Shown: one piece after another, positions 17,771-26,442 of the stretch
Position numbering within the stretch: the first letter of the stretch is position 1
Layout of the letters: each line of letters begins with the position of its first letter
NCBI GenBank assembly: GCA_015660645.1
Contig: DQKS01000101.1
Span: forward strand, 1-40,328
DNA length: 40,328 nt
Source of the DNA: Gammaproteobacteria bacterium
GTDB taxonomy: Bacteria > Pseudomonadota > Gammaproteobacteria > Magnimaribacterales > Magnimaribacteraceae
Reading direction: 5' to 3'
Position numbers and translations under genes: made by a program
The notes under the pieces: generated by a model
Seen by the model: the letters and a program-made list of their open reading frames with translations, nothing else
Told to the model about the DNA's origin: nothing
Database searches by the model: none

Positions 17771-20116
17771 TTAAGGACTATTTTCTTCCAAGTAATATTC
17801 AAACATAGAATTATTTGAACTATCAGAGGATCTTTTTCCAGAAGTCTTATCTATCTTTACAACTACAATCCCTTCTGGAGGAGAAGAATTATTTAAAGGT
17901 ATGTCTTCCAAATTATTTCCTATGAAATCCATCCATATAGGTAAAGCAATAGAAGATCCATATTCTCTATTTCCAAGGCTCTGAGACTTATCAAATCCTA
18001 CCCAAACAGTTGTCACTAATGAATCATTAAAGCCCGTAAACCAGGTGCTTTCTGCTTCATTAGTGGTGCCTGTTTTACCGGAAAAATCATTTCTGCTAAG
18101 TTCTGATATTTTACTAGCAGTTCCTCTTCTGCCAGCTTCTTGAAGTATATCTTTTATAATAAAAGCTACCCTTTCATCTATAACTTGAATTGATTCTTGT
18201 ATCTCTTTTTTTTCGAAAATAATTTTGCCCGACCTATCAACTATTTTATTAATAAAATATGAATCTATGTTCTTTCCACCATTAGCAAAAACACCAAAAG
18301 CAGTAGCATTCTTAAGGGGGCTCAAAGAAGCAGTTCCTAATGCTAAAGATAAGTCAGCAGGTAATCTACTTTTATCAAACCCAAATTTCTCGGCATATGT
18401 TCTAGCTTTCTCTACCCCTAATTCTCTCAACAGTCTAATAGAGACTAAGTTTCTACTTTGCAACAAACCTTCTCTTAATCGAGTTGGACCATAAAATTTT
18501 CCACTTGCATTCTTTGGGCGCCATTTATCTTCTAATGCAATATCTTCAAATACAATTGGAGCATCATTTATTAGAGATGAAGCTGTAAAATTATCTGCAA
18601 AGGCTGCTGCATAAAGAAAAGGCTTAAAATTAGAACCTAATAGAGGAGAAGATTGACTTACTCTATCAAATTGACTTAAAAAGAAGTCATAGCCTCCCAC
18701 CCAAGCTTCGATGGCTCCACTTTGTGGATCTAAAGATACTAAAGCAGCTTGAACTTCAGGTACTTGAGTTAGAGTAAGACTATCTTTTGATAATCCTCTC
18801 TGAATCCAAACCAAATCAGCATTTTCTAAAAGATCGGCGAACGCTTTTGGTCTTGAACCTCTTCTATTTTCATTTATGTACGGCCTTGTCCAATTTAAAT
18901 CTTCAGACCATTTCAAGATATATACCGTTTTATCAAAGCTCATTACTTTAAGATCTTCTTCTATGTCTACTACCAACACAGGAAATCTAGTTTGAGTATT
19001 ATTTAAACCATCAAGCATTTTAAGGGCCTCTTCAAAGGGGTCTAATTCTTCGTCTTGATTTAATTCGATAAAATTTAGTCTCTCATCTTTTGAAAGCAGG
19101 AAAAAATCTTCCGGGAATAAATCTAAATAATTTTCTGGATCTCTGAATCCATGCCTTTTGTCATAAATCTCCAAACCTCTCTTAACTGCTTCATTTGCTG
19201 TATTCTGCTTCTTAGAATTAAGAGTTGTAAAAACTTCATAACCTTCTTTGTAAGCATCTAGACCATACTCTTGGATCATAGACCTTCTTATTGATTCAGC
19301 TAAGTACGGAGCTGTCACCTCTGAAACAAGACCATGATAGATGGCTGTTAATGGAGCTTTTACAGCTAAATCATATTGTTCTGGATAAATAGAACCTAGT
19401 TCTAACATTCTCCCAAGAACCCAGTTTCTTCTTGCGAGCGCCCTTTTAGGATTGACCAAAGGGTTAATACTAGAAGGCGCCTTAGGAAGTGATGCGATCA
19501 TGGCCCATTGGGCTAGATTTAATTCTTTAATAGATGTTCCATAATAAACTTCGCTGGCAGCTGCTATTCCATAAGCCCGGTTACCAAAAAAAATTCTATT
19601 CACATAGAATTCAAAAATTTCTTCTTTGGAGTAAGTTTTTTCAAGTCTATAAGCTAGAAATATGTCCTTTATCTTTCTAAAAATATTTATATCTCTGCTA
19701 GTAAGATAATTACCAGCAACCTGCATTGTTATAGTACTGCCCCCTCCTTGAACTCTGCCAGATATAGCCAACCTATATAAAGATCTAACCAACCCCAAAT
19801 AACTAACGCCTGAATGATTAAAAAAATCATCATCTTCTGCAGCTAACACTGCATTTACATAATAACTAGGAATGGCTTCAAACTTCAAAGCCGTTCTTCT
19901 CTTTTCTCCAAACTCTCCAATTAATTTTTTATCTGCTGTAAAGATCTTTAAAGGAATTTGCAGTTCAATACCTCTTATTTTTTTTTCATCAGGCAGCTTG
20001 CTATCCATATACAAATTTAGACTGACAATAGCCATAAGAAATAAGCTCATAAAAAGAAGAAAAAGTCTTATTAAATAGTTGTTCAAAAAATTTGTGCTAA
20101 TTTTCATAAATCTCAT
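17771..20116 (-). CDS. mrcA: Penicillin-binding protein 1A (bifunctional transglycosylase/transpeptidase)
   Basis: Class A PBP that polymerises and cross-links peptidoglycan in the periplasm, anchored by a transmembrane helix at about 16-36. The GT51 domain shows AAEDDDFFNHSGV (Glu94) and QGGGSTITMQ. Between the domains lies an acidic insert (about 320-460) like the OB/ODD region of PBP1A. The transpeptidase has Ser495-N-F-Lys498, Ser554-R-Asn556 and Lys681-T-G. At 781 residues it is a typical length. ATG at 20116 or 20107 could start translation. It diverges from aroK by 28 bases. Confidence 0.95.
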   Translation of the reverse strand: MRFMKISTNFLNNYLIRLFLLFMSLFLMAIVSLNLYMDSKLPDEKKIRGIELQIPLKIFTADKKLIGEFGEKRRTALKFEAIPSYYVNAVLAAEDDDFFNHSGVSYLGLVRSLYRLAISGRVQGGGSTITMQVAGNYLTSRDINIFRKIKDIFLAYRLEKTYSKEEIFEFYVNRIFFGNRAYGIAAASEVYYGTSIKELNLAQWAMIASLPKAPSSINPLVNPKRALARRNWVLGRMLELGSIYPEQYDLAVKAPLTAIYHGLVSEVTAPYLAESIRRSMIQEYGLDAYKEGYEVFTTLNSKKQNTANEAVKRGLEIYDKRHGFRDPENYLDLFPEDFFLLSKDERLNFIELNQDEELDPFEEALKMLDGLNNTQTRFPVLVVDIEEDLKVMSFDKTVYILKWSEDLNWTRPYINENRRGSRPKAFADLLENADLVWIQRGLSKDSLTLTQVPEVQAALVSLDPQSGAIEAWVGGYDFFLSQFDRVSQSSPLLGSNFKPFLYAAAFADNFTASSLINDAPIVFEDIALEDKWRPKNASGKFYGPTRLREGLLQSRNLVSIRLLRELGVEKARTYAEKFGFDKSRLPADLSLALGTASLSPLKNATAFGVFANGGKNIDSYFINKIVDRSGKIIFEKKEIQESIQVIDERVAFIIKDILQEAGRRGTASKISELSRNDFSGKTGTTNEAESTWFTGFNDSLVTTVWVGFDKSQSLGNREYGSSIALPIWMDFIGNNLEDIPLNNSSPPEGIVVVKIDKTSGKRSSDSSNNSMFEYYLEENSP

Positions 20117-20132
20117 TTGATCCAGGTTTCGT

Positions 20133-20138
20133 TATAAT
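20133..20138 (+). promoter_or_regulatory. Candidate -10 of a leaderless aroK promoter
   Basis: A perfect TATAAT ends six bases before the aroK ATG at 20145, which places the expected transcription start at or next to the start codon. No Shine-Dalgarno is visible, and a later start would remove the Walker A motif that begins at residue 7. A convincing -35 is not seen. Confidence 0.45.
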
Positions 20139-20144
20139 ATATTA

Positions 20145-20654
20145 ATGCGTATCTTTTTGATTGGTCCAATGGCATCTGGCAAAACAACTATAGGTAAGAA
20201 ATTATCTAAAAGCTTAGAAATTAACTTTATTGATATTGATCGAGAGATTGAAAAGCAATTAGGTGCTGAAATATCATGGATTTTCGATATAGAAGGTGAA
20301 AGAAAATTTAGAGAACGTGAAAATGAAATGCTCCAGAAAGTCTGCCAGGAGCAAGATTGTATTATTTCTACTGGTGGTGGAGTTGTAATTAGAAAAGACA
20401 ATCGGAAACTATTAAAAGATTCTGGTCTGGTAGTTTATCTAGAAGCATCAGTTCAAACTCAATTAGAAAGAACCCTGCTGGATAAATCAAGACCTCTGCT
20501 AGATTCTGAAGACAAAGAATCGATTTTAAGAAATTTAAAAGAACAAAGAGAACCCTTATATAGAGAAGTTGCAAATATCACTATAAAAGAAGGCGAGAGA
20601 AGTCATAATGATATTCTTCATGAAATTCTTAAAAGAATAAAGAAATATAAATAA
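20145..20654 (+). CDS. aroK: Shikimate kinase AroK
   Basis: Phosphorylates shikimate in the chorismate pathway. The 169-residue P-loop kinase has Walker A GPMASGKT at residues 7-14, the shikimate-binding FIDIDREIE and the STGGGVV motif, with a lid region around LDKSRPLL. It is followed after four bases by aroB, the usual gammaproteobacterial order. Its transcript may be leaderless, as described for the -10 element. Kinase function is clear; AroK rather than AroL rests on the aroB linkage. Confidence 0.95.
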   Translation: MRIFLIGPMASGKTTIGKKLSKSLEINFIDIDREIEKQLGAEISWIFDIEGERKFRERENEMLQKVCQEQDCIISTGGGVVIRKDNRKLLKDSGLVVYLEASVQTQLERTLLDKSRPLLDSEDKESILRNLKEQREPLYREVANITIKEGERSHNDILHEILKRIKKYK

Positions 20655-20658
20655 AACC

Positions 20659-21738
20659 ATGCAAACTGTAAATTTAGACTTAACTACCAAGTCATACAAT
20701 ATCAAAATTGGAAGTGAAATTATTAACTACAGCAATTTAGAAAAATTTGTATCACATAAAGAAGTTCTTCTTATACATGATTCTGCTATTAGTGAAGCTC
20801 TGATTATCAAATTTAAAAAATTGATAAATGAAGAAACTCTAAAACTAGAATCTATAAAAATAAATGCTAATGAGCAAAATAAATCCCAAGAGACACTATC
20901 TAAAATACATTCAACTCTGATAGAAAATAAATTTAGCAGGGACTGCTTAATCATTGGTATAGGAGGAGGTATTGTCTGCGATATTTCTGGTTTTGCAGCT
21001 GCAACTTACCAAAGAGGGGTAGATTTTTTTCTAATACCAACCACTTTGTTGTCCCAAGTTGATGCATCGGTGGGAGGAAAAACAGCAATAAATCATCCAA
21101 AAGGGAAAAATATGATTGGAGCCTTTCACCAACCTCTCGGGGTGTTAGCTGATTTAGCATTCCTAAGCACTCTTCCGAAAAGAGAAATAAGCTGCGGGTT
21201 GTCGGAGATGATAAAGCATGGTCTTATCCGTGATATCGGTTATTTTTCATGGCTAGAAGAAAATATTGAACAAATAATTGAACTAAATTCCGAAGTAACT
21301 GAAGAAGCCGTCAGTAGATCTATAAAAATCAAAGCAGAAATTGTTAGAGAGGATGAGAAAGAAAAGAATATTAGAGCTTTACTTAACTTTGGTCATACTT
21401 TTGGTCATGCGCTTGAGTTAATAGGAGATTTTAAAAACTATAATCACGGAGAAGCCGTAGCTATAGGAATGATTATGGCCCTTGAAATGTCTGTAAGAAT
21501 TGGAAATATTACTCAGCAAGATTGTGAACGAGTAAAGCAGTTACTTAATCGAGCTAAAATAGATACCAAAATAAGGAAAACTATAAATTCTTTAGACCTC
21601 TATGAATGCATGTTAGGAGATAAGAAAAAAAGAGGAAATGTATTAAATCTAGTAGTTCTTGAGAATTTGGGTCAAGCTAAGAGTGTTAAAGGTATTGAGA
21701 AATCTCTAATATTAGAAATTATAGACTCTTGCCTATAA
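20659..21738 (+). CDS. aroB: 3-dehydroquinate synthase AroB
   Basis: Converts DAHP to 3-dehydroquinate with NAD and a divalent metal. The 359-residue protein has the NAD site GIGGGIVCDISGF, the PTTLLSQVDASVGGKTAIN block, and metal ligands in GLSEMIKHG, NFGHTFGHALE and NHGEAVAIGM. It is cotranscribed with aroK. An AT-rich hairpin with a nine-base T run overlaps its stop codon and probably ends the transcript. Confidence 0.97.
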   Translation: MQTVNLDLTTKSYNIKIGSEIINYSNLEKFVSHKEVLLIHDSAISEALIIKFKKLINEETLKLESIKINANEQNKSQETLSKIHSTLIENKFSRDCLIIGIGGGIVCDISGFAAATYQRGVDFFLIPTTLLSQVDASVGGKTAINHPKGKNMIGAFHQPLGVLADLAFLSTLPKREISCGLSEMIKHGLIRDIGYFSWLEENIEQIIELNSEVTEEAVSRSIKIKAEIVREDEKEKNIRALLNFGHTFGHALELIGDFKNYNHGEAVAIGMIMALEMSVRIGNITQQDCERVKQLLNRAKIDTKIRKTINSLDLYECMLGDKKKRGNVLNLVVLENLGQAKSVKGIEKSLILEIIDSCL

Positions 21739-21747
21739 TTTTTTTTT
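21716..21747 (+). terminator. Rho-independent terminator overlapping aroB stop
   Basis: AAATTATAG (21716-21724) pairs with CTATAATTT (21733-21741) around an 8-base loop, and nine Ts run from 21739 to 21747. The stem contains a single G-C pair, so it is weak, but the position directly at the aroB stop fits. Confidence 0.45.
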
Positions 21748-21772
21748 ACTTTCCTGAATACTAATCAGAGGG

Positions 21773-21778
21773 TAAAAT
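21773..21778 (+). promoter_or_regulatory. Candidate -10 of the gltB promoter
   Basis: TAAAAT at 21773-21778 is the best -10-like hexamer between the aroB terminator and the hairpin before gltB. It would give a leader of roughly 85 nt containing the hairpin at 21817-21842. There is no good -35, so this is tentative. Confidence 0.25.
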
Positions 21779-21816
21779 ACCTGTACCTGCGCACCTAAGA
21801 CACAAATTAGAAAATA

Positions 21817-21848
21817 TTTCACAGCATTTTTATGTTGTGGAATTTTTT
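21817..21848 (+). terminator. Intrinsic terminator/attenuator hairpin in gltB leader
   Basis: TTTCACAGCAT (21817-21827) pairs over 11 positions, two of them G-T, with ATGTTGTGGAA (21832-21842) across a TTTT loop. Six Ts follow (21843-21848). The T run ends 23 bases before the gltB ATG, leaving no room for a conventional promoter after it, so it probably sits inside the gltB leader. An upstream CACAA (21801-21805) could pair with TTGTG (21835-21839) as a competing structure. Confidence 0.6.
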
Positions 21849-21871
21849 GACCTCTTAATTTAAGTGAATAG

Positions 21872-24800
21872 ATGAAAGAAGATTTTAAAAGACCTTATAA
21901 ATTTGGACTTCCTCCGAAGACAGGTCTCTATGATCCTCAATTTGAGAAAGATTCATGTGGCGTTGGTCTTGTTGCAAATATCAAAGGCATTCCTTCTAGA
22001 GAAATAATGGACAACGCCTTCCAGGTAAATTCTAATATGGATCACAGGGGAGGATGTGGGTTTGAAGAAAATACTGGAGATGGTGCCGGGATCTTAACGG
22101 CAATTCCAGATGGTTTCTTCCAAAGAGAAGGTAAAAGACTAAATTTTTGCCTCCCACCCGAAGGCTCTTATGCAGTAGGAAATATATTTTTACCTCAGTC
22201 GGATGATCAAAGGAAATTTTGTAAAGACCTAATCAGGTCAGTAATTAATGAAGAAAATCAGAATTTTATTGGTTGGAGAGAGGTTCCTGTTGATGCTAAA
22301 AAAGCTGATGTAGGACCTGCTTCCCTCAAAGCACAACCTCATATAGAACAGTTGTTCATCGGTAAAGAAGATTCAATAAACCAAGAAGAATTTGAAAGAA
22401 AGTTATTCTTAATAAGAAAGAAATTCAGCCATCAATTAAGGGGTCATCATAATTTAAATGAGGCAGGGCTTTTATATGCATGTAGTCTTTCTTCAACAAT
22501 TATCGTTTACAAGGGCATGCTAACTCCAACGCAACTCTTTCCCTTTTACCCAGACCTTGAAGATAATAATTTTCAAACTCACCTAGCTATGGTTCATTCC
22601 CGCTTTAGCACAAACACATTTCCGTCGTGGGATAGAGCACAACCAAATAGGTATATGTGCCATAACGGAGAAATAAACACCTTAAAGGGCAATATTAACT
22701 CCATGAAAGCTAGACAAGGGTTATCACAAAGTGAATCTTATGGACCTAAACTAAAAGATTTATTTCCTATTGCAGAACAAGACTGCACTGATTCTGGAAC
22801 TTTTGATAATATCCTAGAATTCTTGATTCTTACTGGTAGAACACTCCAAGAATCAGTCATGATGATGATACCTGAAGCCTGGCAATCTGATATTAACATG
22901 CCAGATGAGAAGAAAAATTTCTACGAATATGCTTCCTCCCAGATGGAGCCTTGGGATGGTCCTGCATCTATAGTTTTCACAGATGGAAAATGCGTTGGAG
23001 CAGTACTTGATAGAAATGGTTTAAGGCCTAGCAGGTTCTATATTACAAAAAATGACAAGGTAATAATGGCTTCAGAAGTTGGTGTATTAGACATAGACCC
23101 TGATGAAGTATTAATAAAAGGGAGACTTCAGCCTGGAAAAATGTTCCTAATTGATTTTGAGCAAGGACGCATGATTCCTGACGAAGAGATAAAATCAGAT
23201 ATCTGCAAATCAAAACCCTATGGAAAGTGGGTCTCTGAACAAATTATTGACCTTAAAGCTCTAAAGAAATCTGAAGATAACATAGAATTTATAGAGAAAG
23301 ATCTTATTTCTAGGATGCAAGCTTTTGGGTATACAACGGAAACCATGCAATTCATGTTGATGCCTCTTGTGACAGAACTCAGAGACCCTTTAGGCTCTAT
23401 GGGTAATGATGCAGCACTAGCCTGCTTATCCGATAAACCTCGCTTAATGTTCGATTACTTCAAACAACTCTTTGCACAAGTTACAAATCCAGCAATAGAT
23501 TCGATAAGAGAAGAAGTAATTATGTCTTTAGAGTGCTTAATTGGTCCTGAGGGTAATTTATTATCAACGAAAGCTGAAAATGCACACAGGCTAAGATTAA
23601 AAAATCCTATTCTGTCTAACATAGAATTAAACAGTATAAAAAACTTAAATCAATACGACTGGAAAACTAAAGTTATAGACATAACTTATCTTAAAAAAGA
23701 TGGTTATAAAGGCTTGTTAAAGACTATTGATAAAGTTTGCGAAAAATCCGAATTAGCAATTGATGAGGGTTTTTCGTTCATTATTTTATCAGATAAAAAT
23801 CTCTGCAAAGAACGTCTTGCAATAAGTTCATTAGTAGCTTGCTCAAGCGTTAATCAACATTTGGTAAAGATTGAAAAGAGAACAAAAACTGCCCTAGTAA
23901 TTGAAACTGGAGAAGCAAGAGAGGTCCATCATCACTGTCTCTTGTTTGGGTATGGGGCTGATGCTATAAATCCCTATCTTGCTTTTGAAGCACTTTGGCA
24001 ATCAAAGCAAGATGGGTTGCTTCTATCGGAAGATATCACTTCTTATGAAGAGCTAATTAAAGCTTATAAAAAAGGAGTCAAAAAAGGAATCTTAAAGGTT
24101 ATGGCTAAGATAGGCATATCTACACTACAGTCATATAAAGGAGCGCAAATATTTGAAGCAGTAGGTCTATCAGATGAAATAATAAACCGAGCTTTTCCAG
24201 GCACAGCAAGTAGAGTTCAAGGAGTTAATTTTGAATCCTTGTCTAAAGAAGCAGAAAGGAGACACGAACTAGGATACCCAAAGAAAGATAGTGGAAAAGT
24301 ATCTATTTTACCAAACCCTGGAGACTACCATTGGAGAAATGGTGGAGACTCTCACATGTGGGACCCCAAAACTATTTCTAGCCTACAGATTGCTGCTAGA
24401 AACAATGATGAAAGTGCTTATTGGGACTTTGCAAAACATGCTAACGAACACACTACGAGAGATAGCGCATTGAGAGGTCTTCTAAAGTTTTCCTCAAAAA
24501 ATAATCCCATTGATATAAACAAAGTTGAGTCAGAATCAAAAATAGTTAAAAGATTTGCTACTGGAGCCATGAGTCTAGGATCTATATCTACAGAATCCCA
24601 TGAAGCTCTTGCCATCGCTATGAATGAACTTGGAGGTAAATCTAACACAGGAGAAGGGGGAGAAGATCCTATTCGCTTCAAAACTCTAGATGATGGGATT
24701 TCGAAAAGATCTGCTATCAAGCAGGTAGCTTCAGGAAGATTTGGTGTCACGATGTGGTATCTAACAAATGCAGATGAATTGCAAATTAAGATTGCACAAG

Positions 24801-26440
24801 GTGCAAAGCCTGGTGAAGGTGGTGAATTACCAGGGAAAAAGGTTGATGACTATATAGCTAAAATACGACATTCTACACCAGGAGTAGGTTTAATAAGCCC
24901 ACCTCCACATCATGATATTTACTCTATCGAAGATATAGCACAGCTTATTCATGATTTAAAAAATGCTAATAGAGAAGCAAGAATTAGTGTAAAACTTGTT
25001 TCAGAAGTAGGAGTTGGAACAATAGCTTCTGGAGTTGTAAAGGCAAAAACAGACCATTTAGTTATTGCAGGTCATGATGGCGGAACCGGGGCGTCACCAT
25101 GGACCTCGATAAAGCATGCTGGTCTTCCATGGGAACTAGGAGTTGCAGAAACTCATCAAACACTAGTTATGAATAATTTAAGATCAAGAGTAGTCCTACA
25201 AACTGATGGCCAGCTAAAAACCGGCAGAGATGTAGCCATCGCAGCTCTTCTAGGAGCCGAAGAATTTGGTTTTGCAACTGCCCCACTTATAACTCTGGGC
25301 TGTATTATGATGAGAAAGTGTCATTTAAATACCTGTCCTGTTGGCATAGCAACCCAAGATAAAGATCTTAGAAAGAAATTTGATGGTAAACCAGAGAATG
25401 TCGTGAATTACCTCTTTATGGTAGCAAAAGACCTTAGGCATATTATGGCTGATCTTGGATTTAGATCAGTAGAAGAAATGATAGGAAGAGTTGATTGTCT
25501 TGAAGCTGATAAAGCCATAGATCATTGGAAAAGAAATGGATTAGATTTTTCAAAGATACTTCAACCAGCAGAAAAGATTTTTGAGAATACAGAAGTTTAC
25601 AATACTCAATATCAAGACCACGGTCTTGATAAGGCATTAGATAATATTCTTATTAGAAAAAGTAGAGATGCCATTGAAACAGGATCAAAAGTCACTTTCG
25701 AAGAAAGAATAGTAAATACCAACAGAGTTGTTGGAACAATGCTCTCAAATGAAGTTGCGAAGGTATGGGAAGATAAAGGACTCCCAGAAGACACAATTAA
25801 CATCAAACTTAATGGAACTGCAGGTCAAAGCTTTGCTGCTTGGTTGGTTAAAGGTATTACAATGACCTTAGAAGGAGACGCAAACGATTATGTTGGAAAA
25901 GGCCTTTCAGGAGGGAAAGTTATCATATATCCACCTAAAAAAAGTTCCTTTAAAGCTGAAGATAATATTCTGCTTGGCAATGTAGCTTTATACGGAGCAA
26001 CTGGTGGTGAAGCTTATTTTAGAGGTATTGCTGCTGAAAGATTCTGTGTAAGGAATAGTGGCGCAACTGTTGTAGTAGAAGGTATTGGAGATCATGGCTG
26101 CGAGTACATGACTGGAGGAAGAGCAGTAATTCTTGGTCCTACAGGAAGAAACTTTGGAGCAGGTATGAGCGGAGGAGAAGCTTTTGTATATGATCCAAAT
26201 AAAGATTTTGCAAGGAAATGTAATCTAGCTACTTTTGAACTAGAAGATTTAAAAAATAAAAATGACCTTACTGACTTAAAAGAATTAATAGAAAAGCACT
26301 TTAAATATACGGGATCGAAAGTTGCAGAAAGTCTACTTGACGACTGGGGCAATCAAATCAACAACTTCATAAAAGTAATGCCTACTGATTACAAAAGAGT
26401 TATTGAAGAATCTAAACAGACTCAAAGAGAGGCCCTCTAA
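21872..26440 (+). CDS. gltB: Glutamate synthase (NADPH) large subunit GltB
   Basis: Transfers the amide of glutamine to 2-oxoglutarate, making two glutamates. The 1522-residue length is normal. A 28-residue propeptide precedes the N-terminal nucleophile Cys29 (EKDSCGVG) of the class II amidotransferase domain (to about 430). Next come the central domain, the FMN barrel (about 850-1220; KPGEGGELPGKKV, AGHDGGTGASPW), and the [3Fe-4S] cysteines Cys1144, Cys1150 and Cys1155 (CIMMRKCHLNTCPVG). The C-terminal glycine-rich beta-helix (about 1290-1480) closes the protein. The gene is two bases from gltD. An apparent attenuator hairpin precedes it. Confidence 0.98.
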   Translation: MKEDFKRPYKFGLPPKTGLYDPQFEKDSCGVGLVANIKGIPSREIMDNAFQVNSNMDHRGGCGFEENTGDGAGILTAIPDGFFQREGKRLNFCLPPEGSYAVGNIFLPQSDDQRKFCKDLIRSVINEENQNFIGWREVPVDAKKADVGPASLKAQPHIEQLFIGKEDSINQEEFERKLFLIRKKFSHQLRGHHNLNEAGLLYACSLSSTIIVYKGMLTPTQLFPFYPDLEDNNFQTHLAMVHSRFSTNTFPSWDRAQPNRYMCHNGEINTLKGNINSMKARQGLSQSESYGPKLKDLFPIAEQDCTDSGTFDNILEFLILTGRTLQESVMMMIPEAWQSDINMPDEKKNFYEYASSQMEPWDGPASIVFTDGKCVGAVLDRNGLRPSRFYITKNDKVIMASEVGVLDIDPDEVLIKGRLQPGKMFLIDFEQGRMIPDEEIKSDICKSKPYGKWVSEQIIDLKALKKSEDNIEFIEKDLISRMQAFGYTTETMQFMLMPLVTELRDPLGSMGNDAALACLSDKPRLMFDYFKQLFAQVTNPAIDSIREEVIMSLECLIGPEGNLLSTKAENAHRLRLKNPILSNIELNSIKNLNQYDWKTKVIDITYLKKDGYKGLLKTIDKVCEKSELAIDEGFSFIILSDKNLCKERLAISSLVACSSVNQHLVKIEKRTKTALVIETGEAREVHHHCLLFGYGADAINPYLAFEALWQSKQDGLLLSEDITSYEELIKAYKKGVKKGILKVMAKIGISTLQSYKGAQIFEAVGLSDEIINRAFPGTASRVQGVNFESLSKEAERRHELGYPKKDSGKVSILPNPGDYHWRNGGDSHMWDPKTISSLQIAARNNDESAYWDFAKHANEHTTRDSALRGLLKFSSKNNPIDINKVESESKIVKRFATGAMSLGSISTESHEALAIAMNELGGKSNTGEGGEDPIRFKTLDDGISKRSAIKQVASGRFGVTMWYLTNADELQIKIAQGAKPGEGGELPGKKVDDYIAKIRHSTPGVGLISPPPHHDIYSIEDIAQLIHDLKNANREARISVKLVSEVGVGTIASGVVKAKTDHLVIAGHDGGTGASPWTSIKHAGLPWELGVAETHQTLVMNNLRSRVVLQTDGQLKTGRDVAIAALLGAEEFGFATAPLITLGCIMMRKCHLNTCPVGIATQDKDLRKKFDGKPENVVNYLFMVAKDLRHIMADLGFRSVEEMIGRVDCLEADKAIDHWKRNGLDFSKILQPAEKIFENTEVYNTQYQDHGLDKALDNILIRKSRDAIETGSKVTFEERIVNTNRVVGTMLSNEVAKVWEDKGLPEDTINIKLNGTAGQSFAAWLVKGITMTLEGDANDYVGKGLSGGKVIIYPPKKSSFKAEDNILLGNVALYGATGGEAYFRGIAAERFCVRNSGATVVVEGIGDHGCEYMTGGRAVILGPTGRNFGAGMSGGEAFVYDPNKDFARKCNLATFELEDLKNKNDLTDLKELIEKHFKYTGSKVAESLLDDWGNQINNFIKVMPTDYKRVIEESKQTQREAL

Positions 26441-26442
26441 TT

